Of a DNA stretch of 64,000 bases, positions 51,401 to 61,148 are shown one piece after another (the stretch's first letter is position 1; each line of letters begins with the position of its first letter). Under the pieces are notes generated by a model. The model searched no databases. It was given only the letters and a program-made list of their open reading frames with translations, and was not told where the DNA came from. The position numbers and the translations under genes were made by a program. Origin of the DNA: Paracoccus sp. S3-43 (GTDB lineage: Bacteria; Pseudomonadota; Alphaproteobacteria; Rhodobacterales; Rhodobacteraceae); assembly GCF_029027965.1 (NCBI RefSeq), contig NZ_CP119082.1:2150001-2214000 (forward strand). Reading direction: 5' to 3'.

Positions 51401-51952
51401 CAGAACGTCGCCGAACAGGTCCAGCCGCACCGGGCCGGATTCGCCGGGCGGATAAATGTCGATGATGCCGCCGCGCACCGCATAATCGCCGGGTTCGGTC
51501 ACGGTCGGCGATTGCGCAAATCCCATGCGCACCAGAAAATCGCGCAACCCGGCCTCGTCGATGCGGTCGCCCACCCGGGCGGTGAAGCTGGCGTTCCGGA
51601 CGACATCGCGCGCGGGCACCCGTTGCAGCACCGCGTTCAGCGTCGTCAGCAGCACGAACGGCCCCTTGACCGCCCCCTGCGCCAGCCCGGCCAGCGTCGC
51701 CATCCGCGCCGCCTGAATGTCGGGCGAGGGCGAGATGCGGTCATAGGGCGTCGTGTCCCAGGCCGGAAAATCCAGCACCGCCAGATCGGGCGCCAGGAAG
51801 GCCAGGGCCGCGCGCGTCGCGGCCATGCGGCGGTCGTCGCGGGCGATATGGATGACGGGGGCGCCGTTGTTTTCGGGGCGCGCGGCCTCGCGCGCGATCA
51901 GGGCGGCGTCATAGCCTTCGGGCGCGCCGGAAAGGATCAGGTGTTCGGCCAT
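48494..51952 (-). CDS. mfd: Transcription-repair coupling factor Mfd
   Basis: 1152 residues. The N-terminal UvrB-like part includes LDFPAWDTTPYDRISPSPDI. The RNA polymerase interaction domain follows near DLVVHVEHGIGRYTGLETI. The RecG-like motor has Walker A LIVGDVGFGKTEVAMRAAF, Walker B LLIIDEEQHFGV, and LTLTATPIPRTLQLSLTGVR. The TRCF C-terminal domain is at EFGTPEDEW-type sequence near residue 1010. Mfd removes stalled RNA polymerase and recruits UvrA. Co-transcribed with pabB and pabC in an overlapping operon. Confidence 0.98.
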   Translation of the reverse strand: MAEHLILSGAPEGYDAALIAREAARPENNGAPVIHIARDDRRMAATRAALAFLAPDLAVLDFPAWDTTPYDRISPSPDIQAARMATLAGLAQGAVKGPFVLLTTLNAVLQRVPARDVVRNASFTARVGDRIDEAGLRDFLVRMGFAQSPTVTEPGDYAVRGGIIDIYPPGESGPVRLDLFGDVLDGARRFDAETQRTTEKLSRIELAPMSEVILDEDAITRFRQSYRTEYGGGTNDPLYESVSAGRKTAGMEHWLPWFHDRMESLFDYLPGASVVLDDHIGQVADARRDMIREQFEARKAAMAAKGRSDTVYKPVPPEAMFPSDDEWTAWLAAHRLLRLSVLPQPPGPGVLDAGGRAGRNFAPERQAESINLFKALADHVKTLSRDHRVIVASFSDGARERLAGLLTDEGMAGAKPIGDIRDLPDRPGTVGLAVWPLDEGFVAEGQALGRLAVISEQDVLGDRLIRGAKKRRRADNFLRDTTSLTPGDLVVHVEHGIGRYTGLETIKAMGVPHDCVALEYAGGDRLLLPVENIELLSRYGHEEGLLDKLGGGAWQARKARLKERIKLIADKLMRVAAERLLRAAPVLEPADHDWQSFAARFPYSETEDQLSAIEDVAGDLAAGRPMDRLIVGDVGFGKTEVAMRAAFIAASQGMQVAVVAPTTLLARQHFKTFAERFRGTAVAVRPLSRFVSAKDAAATRAGLADGGVDIVVGTHAVLAKGVRFKNLGLLIIDEEQHFGVAHKERLKELRSDIHVLTLTATPIPRTLQLSLTGVRDLSVIGTPPVDRLSIRTYVSEFDSVTIREALLREKYRGGQSFFVVPRLSDLPEVEHWLRENMPEISYLVAHGQLAAGDLDGRMNAFYDGSHDVLLATTIVESGLDIPTANTMIVWRADMFGLAQLYQIRGRVGRSKTRAYCYLTTRSRQPLTPQAMRRLKFLGSIDGLGAGFNLASQDLDLRGAGNLLGEEQSGHIKEVGFELYQQMLEETIAKLKSGEIEGTPEDEWAPQLNLGVPVTIPESYILDLDVRLGLYRRLSGLTTKVELEGFAAELIDRFGPLPREVNTLLLVIRIKAMAKRANIARLDAGPKGATVQFHLDKFPNPAGLVEFLTDQRGEAKVTDNKIFVRRDWTSDADRIKGAFAVARDLAAKAKAAR

Positions 51953-51988
51953 GGGCGTGAGGTAAAGCGCCGCGCGGCGGAGTCAAGG

Positions 51989-52561
51989 TCAGAACCCAAA
52001 GGGATGGATCACCGACCACAGCGCCCCCCACAGCGCGGTGACCGCCACGGCCGCCATGGACAGGACCGTGACCAGCCGCCGGTGGATCACCATCCGCCTG
52101 ACCGCCTGGGAGGCCGCCTCGGGGATGGGCCGGGCGCCCTGCTCGGCGGCCTCCAGCAGCGGGACCAGGCGGCGCGCCAGCGCGATCCGCATCCAGAACA
52201 GCACCGCCAGCGGCAGCAGCAGCAGGAAGGACGCAAGCGCCAGTTCCAGGCCATAGCCGATGCCCATGATCGCCAGCGACGACAGCGCGAAGCCGGTCGC
52301 GGCCAGGAACGCCGCCCCTTCCCCCCTGCCCAGCCGCCAGCGGGGCAGCACCAGCGACAGCCAGTCCAGCAGGTGCAGGACCACCGGGGCGTCGCCCTTC
52401 CCCTCGGCCAGGGCGGCGCGGGCGCGGGACAGGATCTCGACCGGGACGCCGATCACGCCTCGGCCCGTCAGCGACCAGGTGCCGATCACCACCAGCCAGT
52501 ACCAGACCGTGCCGAAGGACCGGCTGTCCAGAAAGCCGATCAGACTGTCGAATTGGGGCAC
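51989..52561 (-). CDS. Four-helix membrane protein (annotated elsewhere as component of SufBCD complex)
   Basis: 190 residues from a GTG at 52561 that has AAGGAA upstream; the longer frame lacks a site. It begins VPQFDSLIGFLDSRSFGTVW and has four hydrophobic segments (about residues 20-38, 85-105, 108-128 and 165-182). From memory, similar proteins in Rhodobacteraceae carry the label component of SufBCD complex, but nothing in the sequence supports an Fe-S role. It lies between mfd and the divergent hemB. Confidence 0.7.
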   Translation of the reverse strand: MPQFDSLIGFLDSRSFGTVWYWLVVIGTWSLTGRGVIGVPVEILSRARAALAEGKGDAPVVLHLLDWLSLVLPRWRLGRGEGAAFLAATGFALSSLAIMGIGYGLELALASFLLLLPLAVLFWMRIALARRLVPLLEAAEQGARPIPEAASQAVRRMVIHRRLVTVLSMAAVAVTALWGALWSVIHPFGF

Positions 52562-52650
52562 GCGGGCTTCCTTGTCCTTGGTCGCGCGCGACCTTAGAAC
52601 GGGCAAGGGCCAAGGAAAAGCCGTCCCGCCCCCGGAACAAGGAATCCGCC

Positions 52651-53655
52651 ATGCCGACGCCGATCATCGCCCCTTTCCCCGCCGCCCGCCTGCGCCGGCT
52701 GCGCCGCACGCCCGCGATCCGCGCCATGGTGTCGGAATGCGACGTGACGCCCGCCAACCTGATCTGGCCGATCTTCGTGACCGAGGTCGCGGGGGCCGAG
52801 GGCGAGATCGGCTCCATGCCCGGCGTGGACCGCCTGACGCTGGACGGCGCGCGCCGGGCGGCGGAGCGGGCCGCATCGCTGGGCATCCCGGCAATCTGCA
52901 TTTTTCCCCATTCCGACCAGGATCTTAAGACGGAAACCTGCGAGCGCGCCTGGGATCCCGACAATATCGGCAACCGGGCGATCCGCGCGGTCAAGGACGC
53001 CGTGCCGGACCTGGCGGTGATGACCGACATTGCGCTCGATCCCTATAACGCCAACGGCCATGACGGCATCGTCGTCGACGGAGAGATCCTGAACGACGAA
53101 ACCGTCGAGGCCCTGGTGCGCATGGCCCTGGCCCAGGCGGAAAGCGGGGCCGACATCCTGGGGCCAAGCGACATGATGGACGGCCGCATCGGCGCGCTGC
53201 GCGGCGCGTTGGAACAGGCGGGCCACAAACATGTGGCGATCCTGTCCTATGCGGCGAAATTCGCCTCCAGCTTCTATGGCCCGTTCCGCGATGCGGTGGG
53301 CGCGTCCGGGCGGCTGGTGGGCGACAAGAAGACCTATCAGGTCAACCCCGCCAACCGGGGCGAGGCGATCCGCTGCGTCGCCCGCGACCTGGCCGAGGGC
53401 GCGGACATGGTGATGGTCAAGCCCGGAATGCCCTATCTGGACATCTGCCGCGCCGTGAAGGACCAGTTCGGCGCGCCGACCTTCGCCTATCAGGTCAGCG
53501 GCGAATACGCGATGCTGGAAGGCGCGATCCGCAACGGCTGGCTGTCGCGGGATGCGATGTTCGAAAGCCTTTTGTGCTTCCGCCGGGCGGGCTGCGACGG
53601 TATCCTGACCTATTTCGCGCCCCTGGTGGCCGAGGCGATCGCCGCCCGCGCCTGA
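52651..53655 (+). CDS. hemB: Delta-aminolevulinic acid dehydratase (porphobilinogen synthase)
   Basis: 334 residues. It joins two 5-aminolevulinate molecules in tetrapyrrole synthesis. The Schiff-base lysines lie in AILSYAAKFASSFYGPFR and MVMVKPGMPYLDICR. The metal region reads TDIALDPYNANGHDG, without the cysteines of zinc-type enzymes, so this is the Mg/monovalent-cation type known from Rhodobacter. FRRAGCDGILTYFA is near the C-terminus. AAGGAA precedes the start. Monocistronic. Confidence 0.97.
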   Translation: MPTPIIAPFPAARLRRLRRTPAIRAMVSECDVTPANLIWPIFVTEVAGAEGEIGSMPGVDRLTLDGARRAAERAASLGIPAICIFPHSDQDLKTETCERAWDPDNIGNRAIRAVKDAVPDLAVMTDIALDPYNANGHDGIVVDGEILNDETVEALVRMALAQAESGADILGPSDMMDGRIGALRGALEQAGHKHVAILSYAAKFASSFYGPFRDAVGASGRLVGDKKTYQVNPANRGEAIRCVARDLAEGADMVMVKPGMPYLDICRAVKDQFGAPTFAYQVSGEYAMLEGAIRNGWLSRDAMFESLLCFRRAGCDGILTYFAPLVAEAIAARA

Positions 53656-53770
53656 CCCGCAGGCGGTCTGCCGCGCGGAGTGGCGGAGGGCGGGTGACAG
53701 GTTCGGGGAAATCCCCTAAAGTCCGACGCAAAATGCCGGTCCATCCGGCGCGCCAATGTAGGGACAAGTG

Positions 53771-54406
53771 ATGATCAGCCGCTTTCAGACCAGGATCGAC
53801 CGCCGTGTGCTGCTGAAAGGCGCCGCAGGCACAGCCGCGCTGGCGCTTGCCGGGTGCAGCAATGCCGTGGGCACCAATGCCGGGGCGGAACTGGACGCGC
53901 GGGTCGATGCGACGCATCAGTATCTGGTCCAGAACTATCCTTCGGCGCAGGCCCTGGTGCAGAACGCCAAGGGCGTTCTCTACATGCCCCTGATGACCGA
54001 GGCCGCGCTTGGCCTCGGCGGCGCCTATGGCCAAGGTGCGCTGCGGATCGGCGGGGCGACGGTGGACTATTATTCCGCCACCCGCGCCACCGTGGGATTG
54101 CAGGCGGGCGCCCAGCAATACGCGCATGTGCTGATCTTCCAGACGGATGCCGCGCTGGCGTCCTTCCGCGCCTCGCCGGGCTGGCTGGCGGGGGCGAATG
54201 CCTTCTACGCCATCCCCCAGGGCGGCATGGCGCTTGGCGCCGACACGATCACCGCGCAACTGCCGGTCGTGGCGATGATCTTCGGCCAGGCCGGGCTGAT
54301 GGCGGGGGCCTCGATCGAGGGCACGAAATACACCCGCATCATCCCCTCGGAAATCCCGACGCTGGGCTTCGGCGGCTTGGGCCTGCCGCAGATGGGCCGC
54401 CGCTAA
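53771..54406 (+). CDS. SYLF (YSC84-like) domain lipoprotein
   Basis: 211 residues. The N-terminus has Arg residues and a lipoprotein-type signal (RRVLLKGAAGTAALALAGC, lipobox LAGC). The SYLF/Ysc84 domain shows AQALVQNAKGVLYMPLMTEA, GLGGAYGQGALRIGG, DYYSATRATVGLQAGAQ and HVLIFQTDAALASF. The domain binds phosphoinositides in eukaryotes; the bacterial role is unknown, likely in the cell envelope. Start at 53771 rather than the adjacent GTG, with AGGGA upstream. Its stop overlaps the convergent GntR gene by 4 bp. Confidence 0.88.
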   Translation: MISRFQTRIDRRVLLKGAAGTAALALAGCSNAVGTNAGAELDARVDATHQYLVQNYPSAQALVQNAKGVLYMPLMTEAALGLGGAYGQGALRIGGATVDYYSATRATVGLQAGAQQYAHVLIFQTDAALASFRASPGWLAGANAFYAIPQGGMALGADTITAQLPVVAMIFGQAGLMAGASIEGTKYTRIIPSEIPTLGFGGLGLPQMGRR

Positions 54407-55050
54407 CCCGAGGTCAGGTGCCGCAGCCCGTGCGTGACATCGGCGCGCACGGCCAGCCGCAGGGCGGGTTCGTCCCCCGCCCGCAGCGCGGCCAGGATCA
54501 TCCGGTGATGGCGCGGCGGCTCGTTCCGCTTCACCCGGCCATAGAGCGCCCGCATCGTCGGTCCCAGTTGCAGCCAGATGGTTTCCAGCATCGCCAGCAT
54601 CGCCGGGGCCTGCGCGCGCAGATACAGCATCCGGTGGAATTCCAGGTTGCAGCGGATATAGCCCACCGCGTCGTGATTCTCGACCGCGTCGGCGATGCGC
54701 GCGTTCATCTGCGCCAGCCGGTCGATCAGCGCGAAATGCGCGCGCGGCAGGGCGCGGGCGGCCAGTTCCGGTTCGATCAGGGCGCGAAGGGCCGCCAGTT
54801 CCTCGATCCGGTCGTCCGACAGGGCAGGCGTGGACACGCGGCCCGAGGCGGACAGGGTCAGCGCCCCCTCGGCCACAAGGCGGCGCACGGCCTCGCGGGC
54901 GGGGGTCATGGACAGGTGGTATTCGCGGGCGATGCCGCGCAGGGTCAGCGGCTTGCCAGGCGGCAGTTCGCCCAGCATGATCCGGCTGCGCAGGTTGCGA
55001 TACAGCTTCTCGTGGGCAGAGGGATCGGCGGGGCGGGCTGGGGCGTTCAT
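54403..55050 (-). CDS. GntR family transcriptional regulator (FadR/FCD type)
   Basis: 215 residues. The winged helix is at the N-terminus (LRSRIMLGELPPGKPLTLRG, then IAREYHLSMTPAREAVRRLV). The all-helical FCD effector domain has ELAALRALIEPELAARAL, YIRCNLEFHRMLYLRAQAPA with the metal-type His, and HHRMILAALRAGDEPALRLA. FCD regulators usually sense organic acids. No catabolic operon is adjacent, so its target is unknown. Convergent with the SYLF gene and followed upstream by the metallopeptidase gene. Confidence 0.92.
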   Translation of the reverse strand: MNAPARPADPSAHEKLYRNLRSRIMLGELPPGKPLTLRGIAREYHLSMTPAREAVRRLVAEGALTLSASGRVSTPALSDDRIEELAALRALIEPELAARALPRAHFALIDRLAQMNARIADAVENHDAVGYIRCNLEFHRMLYLRAQAPAMLAMLETIWLQLGPTMRALYGRVKRNEPPRHHRMILAALRAGDEPALRLAVRADVTHGLRHLTSG

Positions 55051-55081
55051 GGCCCGGTTGTGATCACAAACCGTGCCCCCG

Positions 55082-55780
55082 TCAATCCCCCGCCGGATCG
55101 CGGAACTGCCAGGCCATCAGGTCCGGCCCGTGCCGCCGCAGCCAGTCGCGGTGGCGCGCATAATCCGGCATCAGCGCCGCCACCGCCGCCCAGAAGCGGG
55201 GCGAATGATCCATGTGGCGCAGATGCGCGACCTCGTGGGCGGCGACATAGTCCAGCACCACCGGCGGGGCCATCGCCAGCCGCCACGAGAACATCAGCCG
55301 CCCGTCCGAGGTGCAACTGCCCCAGCGGGACCGCGTATCGCGCAGGGCGATGGCCCGATAGCGGCGGCCAAGCGTCCCGGAATAACGGTCGCAGGCCGCG
55401 CGCAGGCGCGCCATCGCCAGGTGCTTCAGGAAGGCCTGCACCACCGGCCCCGCCGGGCGGCCCGCGGGCAGCAGCAGCGCGTCGCCCGCGACCGCGGCGG
55501 CGCGCACCGAGGCAGGGGTCAACAGCAACGGCGCCCCCGCCACCGGCATCGCCGCGCCATGCCGCACGATGCTGGGCGCGGGCCTCCGCTGGGCCGCCTG
55601 CAACAGCCAGGCCGCCTTCGATTCGGCGAATGCGGCGCCCTCGGACAGCGCGGCGCCGACGGGCAGCGTCAGCACCACCGGCCCGCCGTCGCGCGGCACC
55701 CGCAGCGTCATGCGCCGCGCCCGCGCCGAGCGCCGCCAGGTGATCCGCATCCCGTTGCCGATGGTGAACGCCTCGGCCAT
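55082..55780 (-). CDS. YgjP-like (DUF45) zinc metallopeptidase
   Basis: 232 residues from MAEAFTIGNG (55780); the frame upstream is not supported. The zinc motif is in VLDYVAAHEVAHLRHMDHSP (HExxH with a further His), with LRDTRSRWGSCTSDGRLMFS upstream, the signature of this M48-related family. The protein is soluble, without signal peptide. Physiological substrate unknown. It stands alone, 31 bp upstream of the GntR gene on the same strand, and diverges from the TIGR02300 gene. Confidence 0.9.
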   Translation of the reverse strand: MAEAFTIGNGMRITWRRSARARRMTLRVPRDGGPVVLTLPVGAALSEGAAFAESKAAWLLQAAQRRPAPSIVRHGAAMPVAGAPLLLTPASVRAAAVAGDALLLPAGRPAGPVVQAFLKHLAMARLRAACDRYSGTLGRRYRAIALRDTRSRWGSCTSDGRLMFSWRLAMAPPVVLDYVAAHEVAHLRHMDHSPRFWAAVAALMPDYARHRDWLRRHGPDLMAWQFRDPAGD

Positions 55781-55891
55781 CCGCCCGCCCTTGCCCCGTC
55801 CGCCGGTTGCTGTCAAAAGCCTTTGACACCCCCGTATGCCTGTGGCAGGGGGACCACCGAAATTCCCTAAACGCGGCGGAAGGAGAATGCC

Positions 55892-56206
55892 ATGCCCAAA
55901 GAGGAATGGGGCACGAAACGCCTGTGCCCGCACTGCGCGACGCGGTTTTACGATCTGCGCGCCAACCCGATGACCTGCCCCGCCTGCGGCGTCACGTTCA
56001 CGCTGGAAAGCCTGACCGACTCGCGCGGCAAGACGCTGGTCACCGAAAAGACCGCCGCCCGTGAAGACGACGACCTGGTCGACGACGAAGAGGATCTGGG
56101 CGACGATGCAGGCGAGCTGGACGACGACCTGCTGGAGGAAGACGACGACGACGGCGACGTGTCGCTGGACGAAATCGCCGATGTCCCGGAAAGCGACGAC
56201 GACTGA
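55892..56206 (+). CDS. TIGR02300 family zinc-ribbon protein
   Basis: 104 residues. The N-terminal zinc ribbon has RLCPHCATRFYDLRANPMTC and CPACGVTF (two CxxC pairs). The second half is almost entirely Asp and Glu. The family is confined to alphaproteobacteria and has no known function; the layout suggests nucleic-acid or protein binding with an acidic tail. GGAAGGAG stands before the start, and a strong terminator follows directly. Confidence 0.92.
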   Translation: MPKEEWGTKRLCPHCATRFYDLRANPMTCPACGVTFTLESLTDSRGKTLVTEKTAAREDDDLVDDEEDLGDDAGELDDDLLEEDDDDGDVSLDEIADVPESDDD

Positions 56207-56212
56207 TCCGAA

Positions 56213-56240
56213 AAAGGCCGGTCCCAGACCGGCCTTTGTT
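56213..56240 (+). terminator. Terminator after the TIGR02300 gene
   Basis: A perfect 11-bp stem AAAGGCCGGTC / GACCGGCCTTT with loop CCA, then GTT. The symmetric A and T tails let it work in both directions. Confidence 0.9.
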
Positions 56241-56420
56241 CCTTACTGGGGGTCAGCCCAGAGGCTAAGCGGGCCTTCCGGCGTAATCATCATCGCTGCC
56301 CGCGCGATTACCCTGTGATCATCATGCTTGTGGGCGCGGACAGCCCCGATCTTTCCGTAAGCCGGGCCAAGGCCCGCACCGACAGCCAGGCACCAGGCAC
56401 AAAATCAGCTAGCCCCTTGA

Positions 56421-57911
<1,491 letters not shown>

Positions 57912-58121
57912 TCACGCGCCGGGGGCTTTGTCCAGTGAGGGTCGAGGATTTTGTTGCCGCCCCGGCGGTTGGGCGGGCGGACAACCGAAAGTTGCCGCAA
58001 TGTCACGCAGCCCACGCGGATCTCGCCCAGACGCCGCGTCATGTTGCACCGTTAATTGATTCATAAGACATCCGGAGTAAGGCTTGATCCAGCGGTCGCT
58101 GACTGCGAGAGGGAGGAACTC

Positions 58122-59249
58122 ATGAAAAAAACAATAATGACCGGGGGCGCCATCCTGCTGATCTCGGCCTCGCCGATCGTCGCGGGCGGGCTCGAACGCG
58201 CGCCGCAATCCCTGGCCGTCCTGTTCGAGCAGGGGAACTACGCCGAACTGACCTTCGGCGGCGCGGATCCGACGGTCGAGGGCAAGGACATCGCGGGCTT
58301 CGATACGGGCGATGTGGCGCAGGGCTATGGCTTTGTTGGTCTGGCCTACAAGCATCAGTTCAACGACAACCTGTCGGCCGCGGTCATCCTGGAGCAACCC
58401 TTCGGCGCCGATCTGCGCTATCCGCTGGTGCCTGACGGCTCGCCCGTTCTGGGCGGAACACGGGTCGAGGTGAACTCGACCACCTATACCGCCCTTGCCC
58501 GCTACAAGTTCGGGAACAACCTTTCGATCCATGGCGGGATCCGCGCCTCGAACGCCGATGGCGGGGTGAGGCTGGACGGATTGGGCTATCAGAGCACGGC
58601 GGGTTACAACCTTGAAATCGCCGAAGAATGGGGTATCGGCTACGTCCTCGGCGCGGCCTATGAGGTGCCCGAGATCGCGGCACGGGTGTCGCTGACCTAC
58701 AATTCGCCCATCGAACATGACTTCGACATGACCGAGACCGGCGGGCCGCTGCCCATCGCATTCCGGGACAATTATACCGTCAAGACCCCGCGCAGCTGGA
58801 CGTTGGAAGGCCAGACCGGGATCGCCGCCGACACACTGCTGTTCGGCTCGATCCGCTGGGTGAAATGGTCCGAATTCGTGGTGGACAACTTCCTGTTCCC
58901 GATCGAACGGGGCGCGGGCGTACCGCTGGTCGAGGTCGAGGACACGACGACCTATACCCTGGGCCTTGGCCGCAAGTTCACCGAGAACTGGTCGGGCTCG
59001 GTCTCGTTCCTCTATGAACCCGGCAAGGGCGACACCGCCTCGCCCCTGGCGCCGACCAATGGCCGGAAGGCCGTCACGCTGGCGGCGATCTATACGATGG
59101 ACAATCTCAAGATCACCACCGGCATCAACTATACCAAGCTGGGCGATGCCCGGCTGGGTGTCGGCGAAACGGGAAACAAGACGGATGTCGCCACGATAGA
59201 CGACGGCGATGCCTGGGGCATCGGCGTCCGCGTCGGCTACAGCTTCTAG
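58122..59249 (+). CDS. FadL/OmpP1-family outer membrane protein
   Basis: 375 residues from MKKTIMTGGA (58122; GAGGGAGGAACTC upstream). The signal peptide is cut after IVA or so, giving GGLERAPQSLAVLFEQGNY, as in FadL-type transporters. The mature part is a series of amphipathic beta strands (GFVGLAYKHQFNDNLSAAVI, LARYKFGNNLSIHGGIRAS) ending in aromatic F (VGYSF), as needed for barrel assembly. FadL-type proteins take up long-chain fatty acids or aromatic hydrocarbons; the substrate is not certain here. Ended by a strong terminator. Confidence 0.88.
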   Translation: MKKTIMTGGAILLISASPIVAGGLERAPQSLAVLFEQGNYAELTFGGADPTVEGKDIAGFDTGDVAQGYGFVGLAYKHQFNDNLSAAVILEQPFGADLRYPLVPDGSPVLGGTRVEVNSTTYTALARYKFGNNLSIHGGIRASNADGGVRLDGLGYQSTAGYNLEIAEEWGIGYVLGAAYEVPEIAARVSLTYNSPIEHDFDMTETGGPLPIAFRDNYTVKTPRSWTLEGQTGIAADTLLFGSIRWVKWSEFVVDNFLFPIERGAGVPLVEVEDTTTYTLGLGRKFTENWSGSVSFLYEPGKGDTASPLAPTNGRKAVTLAAIYTMDNLKITTGINYTKLGDARLGVGETGNKTDVATIDDGDAWGIGVRVGYSF

Positions 59250-59273
59250 GCGGGACATATCGCGGCAACCGCC

Positions 59274-59306
59274 AGGCCCCGCCCCCCCGGCGGGGCCTTT
59301 GCTTTT
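59274..59306 (+). terminator. Terminator after the FadL-like gene
   Basis: Stem AGGCCCCGCC / GGCGGGGCCT with a CCCCC loop, then TTGCTTTT. 25 bp after the stop codon. Confidence 0.9.
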
Positions 59307-59352
59307 CGCCGGGCGCGGATTACCTATGCGCCGCGAGGCGAAGGGGCATCCG

Positions 59353-60216
59353 ATGATCTATGGCAGCGGCGGCGAATGGCTGGGGACGGGCGCGAAGCGC
59401 GTCGTCCTGTTCGGGATGTCGGGCCTGGGCAAGACCTACCTGTCCAACATGCTGCGCGAGGCGGGCGACTGGTTTCATTATTCCGTCGATTACCGGATCG
59501 GCACCCGCTACATGGGCGAATTCATCGCCGACAATTTCAAGCGCGAGGCGATGAAGGTTCCCTTCCTGCGCGACTTGCTGCTGTCGGACAGCGTGTATAT
59601 TGCCAGCAACATCACCTTCGACAACCTGGCGCCGCTGTCCACCTATCTGGGCAAGCCCGGCAGCCCGTCGCGCGGGGGCCTGCCCTTCGACGAATACTGC
59701 CTGCGCCAGAACCAGCACCGCCGGGCGGAAATCGCGGCCCTGCTGGATACCCGCCATTTCATGGACCGCGCCCGCGACATCTATGCCATCCCGCATTTCG
59801 TCTGCGATTCGGGCGGGTCCATCTGCGAGGTGGTGGATCCCGACGATCCCGCCGATCCGGTGCTGTCGGCCCTGGAACGCGACCTGCTGATGGTCTGGAT
59901 CAAGGGATCGGACACCCATACCGCCGACCTGATCCGCCGCTTCGACCGCGCGCCGAAGCCGATGTATTACCAGCCCGCCTTCCTCGACAAGGCCTGGATC
60001 GCCTATCGCGTGGAAAAGGGCCTGGCCGAGGACGAGGTGAACCCCGACGATTTCATCCGCTGGACTTACGCACGCGCCCTGGCCCACCGCCAGCCGCGAT
60101 ACGAGGCGATGGCGCGGCGCGGCGTCACCGTCCTGGCCGAGGAGGTGGCGCAGGTGAAAACCCCCGCCGACTTCGACGCCCTGATCGCCCGCGCCATCGA
60201 CCGCAAGGAACCCTGA
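59353..60216 (+). CDS. P-loop NTPase of unknown role
   Basis: 287 residues from MIYGSGGEW (59353), with GAAGGGG upstream. A P-loop [18 protein letters not shown] lies at about residues 17-34. The rest resembles small-molecule kinases in layout: [20 protein letters not shown] after the P-loop, [20 protein letters not shown] in the middle, and [20 protein letters not shown]. No named family recalled beyond the generic ATPase label. First gene of a tight run to metA (2 bp) and ppk2, so it may be linked to methionine or polyphosphate metabolism, which is inference. Confidence 0.75.
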   Translation: MIYGSGGEWLGTGAKRVVLFGMSGLGKTYLSNMLREAGDWFHYSVDYRIGTRYMGEFIADNFKREAMKVPFLRDLLLSDSVYIASNITFDNLAPLSTYLGKPGSPSRGGLPFDEYCLRQNQHRRAEIAALLDTRHFMDRARDIYAIPHFVCDSGGSICEVVDPDDPADPVLSALERDLLMVWIKGSDTHTADLIRRFDRAPKPMYYQPAFLDKAWIAYRVEKGLAEDEVNPDDFIRWTYARALAHRQPRYEAMARRGVTVLAEEVAQVKTPADFDALIARAIDRKEP

Positions 60217-60218
60217 CC

Positions 60219-61145
60219 ATGCCCATCACCCTGAACGAGAACCTGCCCGCCTATCGCATCCTGTCGGACGAAGGCGTGATGGTGATGTCTCCGGGCCGGG
60301 CCGCGACGCAGGACATCCGGCCGCTGCGGATCGGGCTGCTGAACCTGATGCCCAAGAAGATCCAGACCGAAAACCAGTTCGCCCGGCTGATCGGCGCGAC
60401 GCCCCTGCAGATCGACTTTCAGCTGATCCGCATGTCCGACCACGAAAGCCGCAACACGGCCGCCGACCACATGGCCAGCTTCTATCGCCCCTTCCGCGAG
60501 GTCGAGGCGACGGGCGAGAAATTCGACGGCCTCATCATCACCGGCGCCCCGGTCGAGCAGTTGCCCTTCGAGGACGTGACCTATTGGCCCGAACTGACCC
60601 GCGTCTTCGACTGGACGCAGGGCCATGTCCATTCGACCTTCGGCGTCTGCTGGGGCGGCATGGCGATGGCCTGGCATTTCCACCGGCTGGACAAGCACCT
60701 GCTGGACCACAAGGCCTTCGGCTGTTTCCGCCACCACAACCAGGCCCCCGCGTCCCCCTATCTGCGCGGCTTTTCCGACGACGTGCTGGTCCCCGTCAGC
60801 CGCTGGACCGAGGTGCGCCAGCCCGACGTGGACGCCCGCCCGGCCCTGCGCACGCTGCTGTCCAGCGACCAGTGCGGCCCCTGTCTGCTGGAGGATCCGG
60901 GGCATCGCGCGCTCTATGTCTTCAACCATTTCGAATATGACAGCACGACGCTGAAAGAGGAATACGACCGCGACGTGGCGGGCGGCAAGGCGATCAACGT
61001 GCCGGCGAACTATTACCCCGACGATGATCCCCTGCGCCCGCCGTCGAACCGCTGGCGCAGCCATGCCCATCTGCTTTACGGTAACTGGATCAACGAGATA
61101 TACCAGACGACATGGTTCGACATGTCGCGCATCGGCGAAGGATAG
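60219..61145 (+). CDS. metA: Homoserine O-acetyltransferase (MetA family)
   Basis: 308 residues. MetA-family glutamine-amidotransferase-like fold: [20 protein letters not shown], the nucleophile in [16 protein letters not shown] (Cys144), His and Glu in [10 protein letters not shown]. The acyl-specificity position reads [15 protein letters not shown] (Glu113), where acetyl-CoA-using enzymes are known to have Glu and succinyl-CoA-using ones Gly. It is therefore called an acetyltransferase, in line with MetY at 731. Two bp after the P-loop gene and 3 bp before ppk2. Confidence 0.93.
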   Translation: MPITLNENLPAYRILSDEGVMVMSPGRAATQDIRPLRIGLLNLMPKKIQTENQFARLIGATPLQIDFQLIRMSDHESRNTAADHMASFYRPFREVEATGEKFDGLIITGAPVEQLPFEDVTYWPELTRVFDWTQGHVHSTFGVCWGGMAMAWHFHRLDKHLLDHKAFGCFRHHNQAPASPYLRGFSDDVLVPVSRWTEVRQPDVDARPALRTLLSSDQCGPCLLEDPGHRALYVFNHFEYDSTTLKEEYDRDVAGGKAINVPANYYPDDDPLRPPSNRWRSHAHLLYGNWINEIYQTTWFDMSRIGEG

Positions 61146-61148
61146 GCG

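Noticed and set aside
47849..52597. 1582-codon plus frame opposite pabB and mfd
   Set aside because: The longest open frame in the window, but it lies antisense to Mfd and PabB, both with full motif sets. Its His/Arg/Gln-rich translation is typical of the opposite strand of GC-rich genes.
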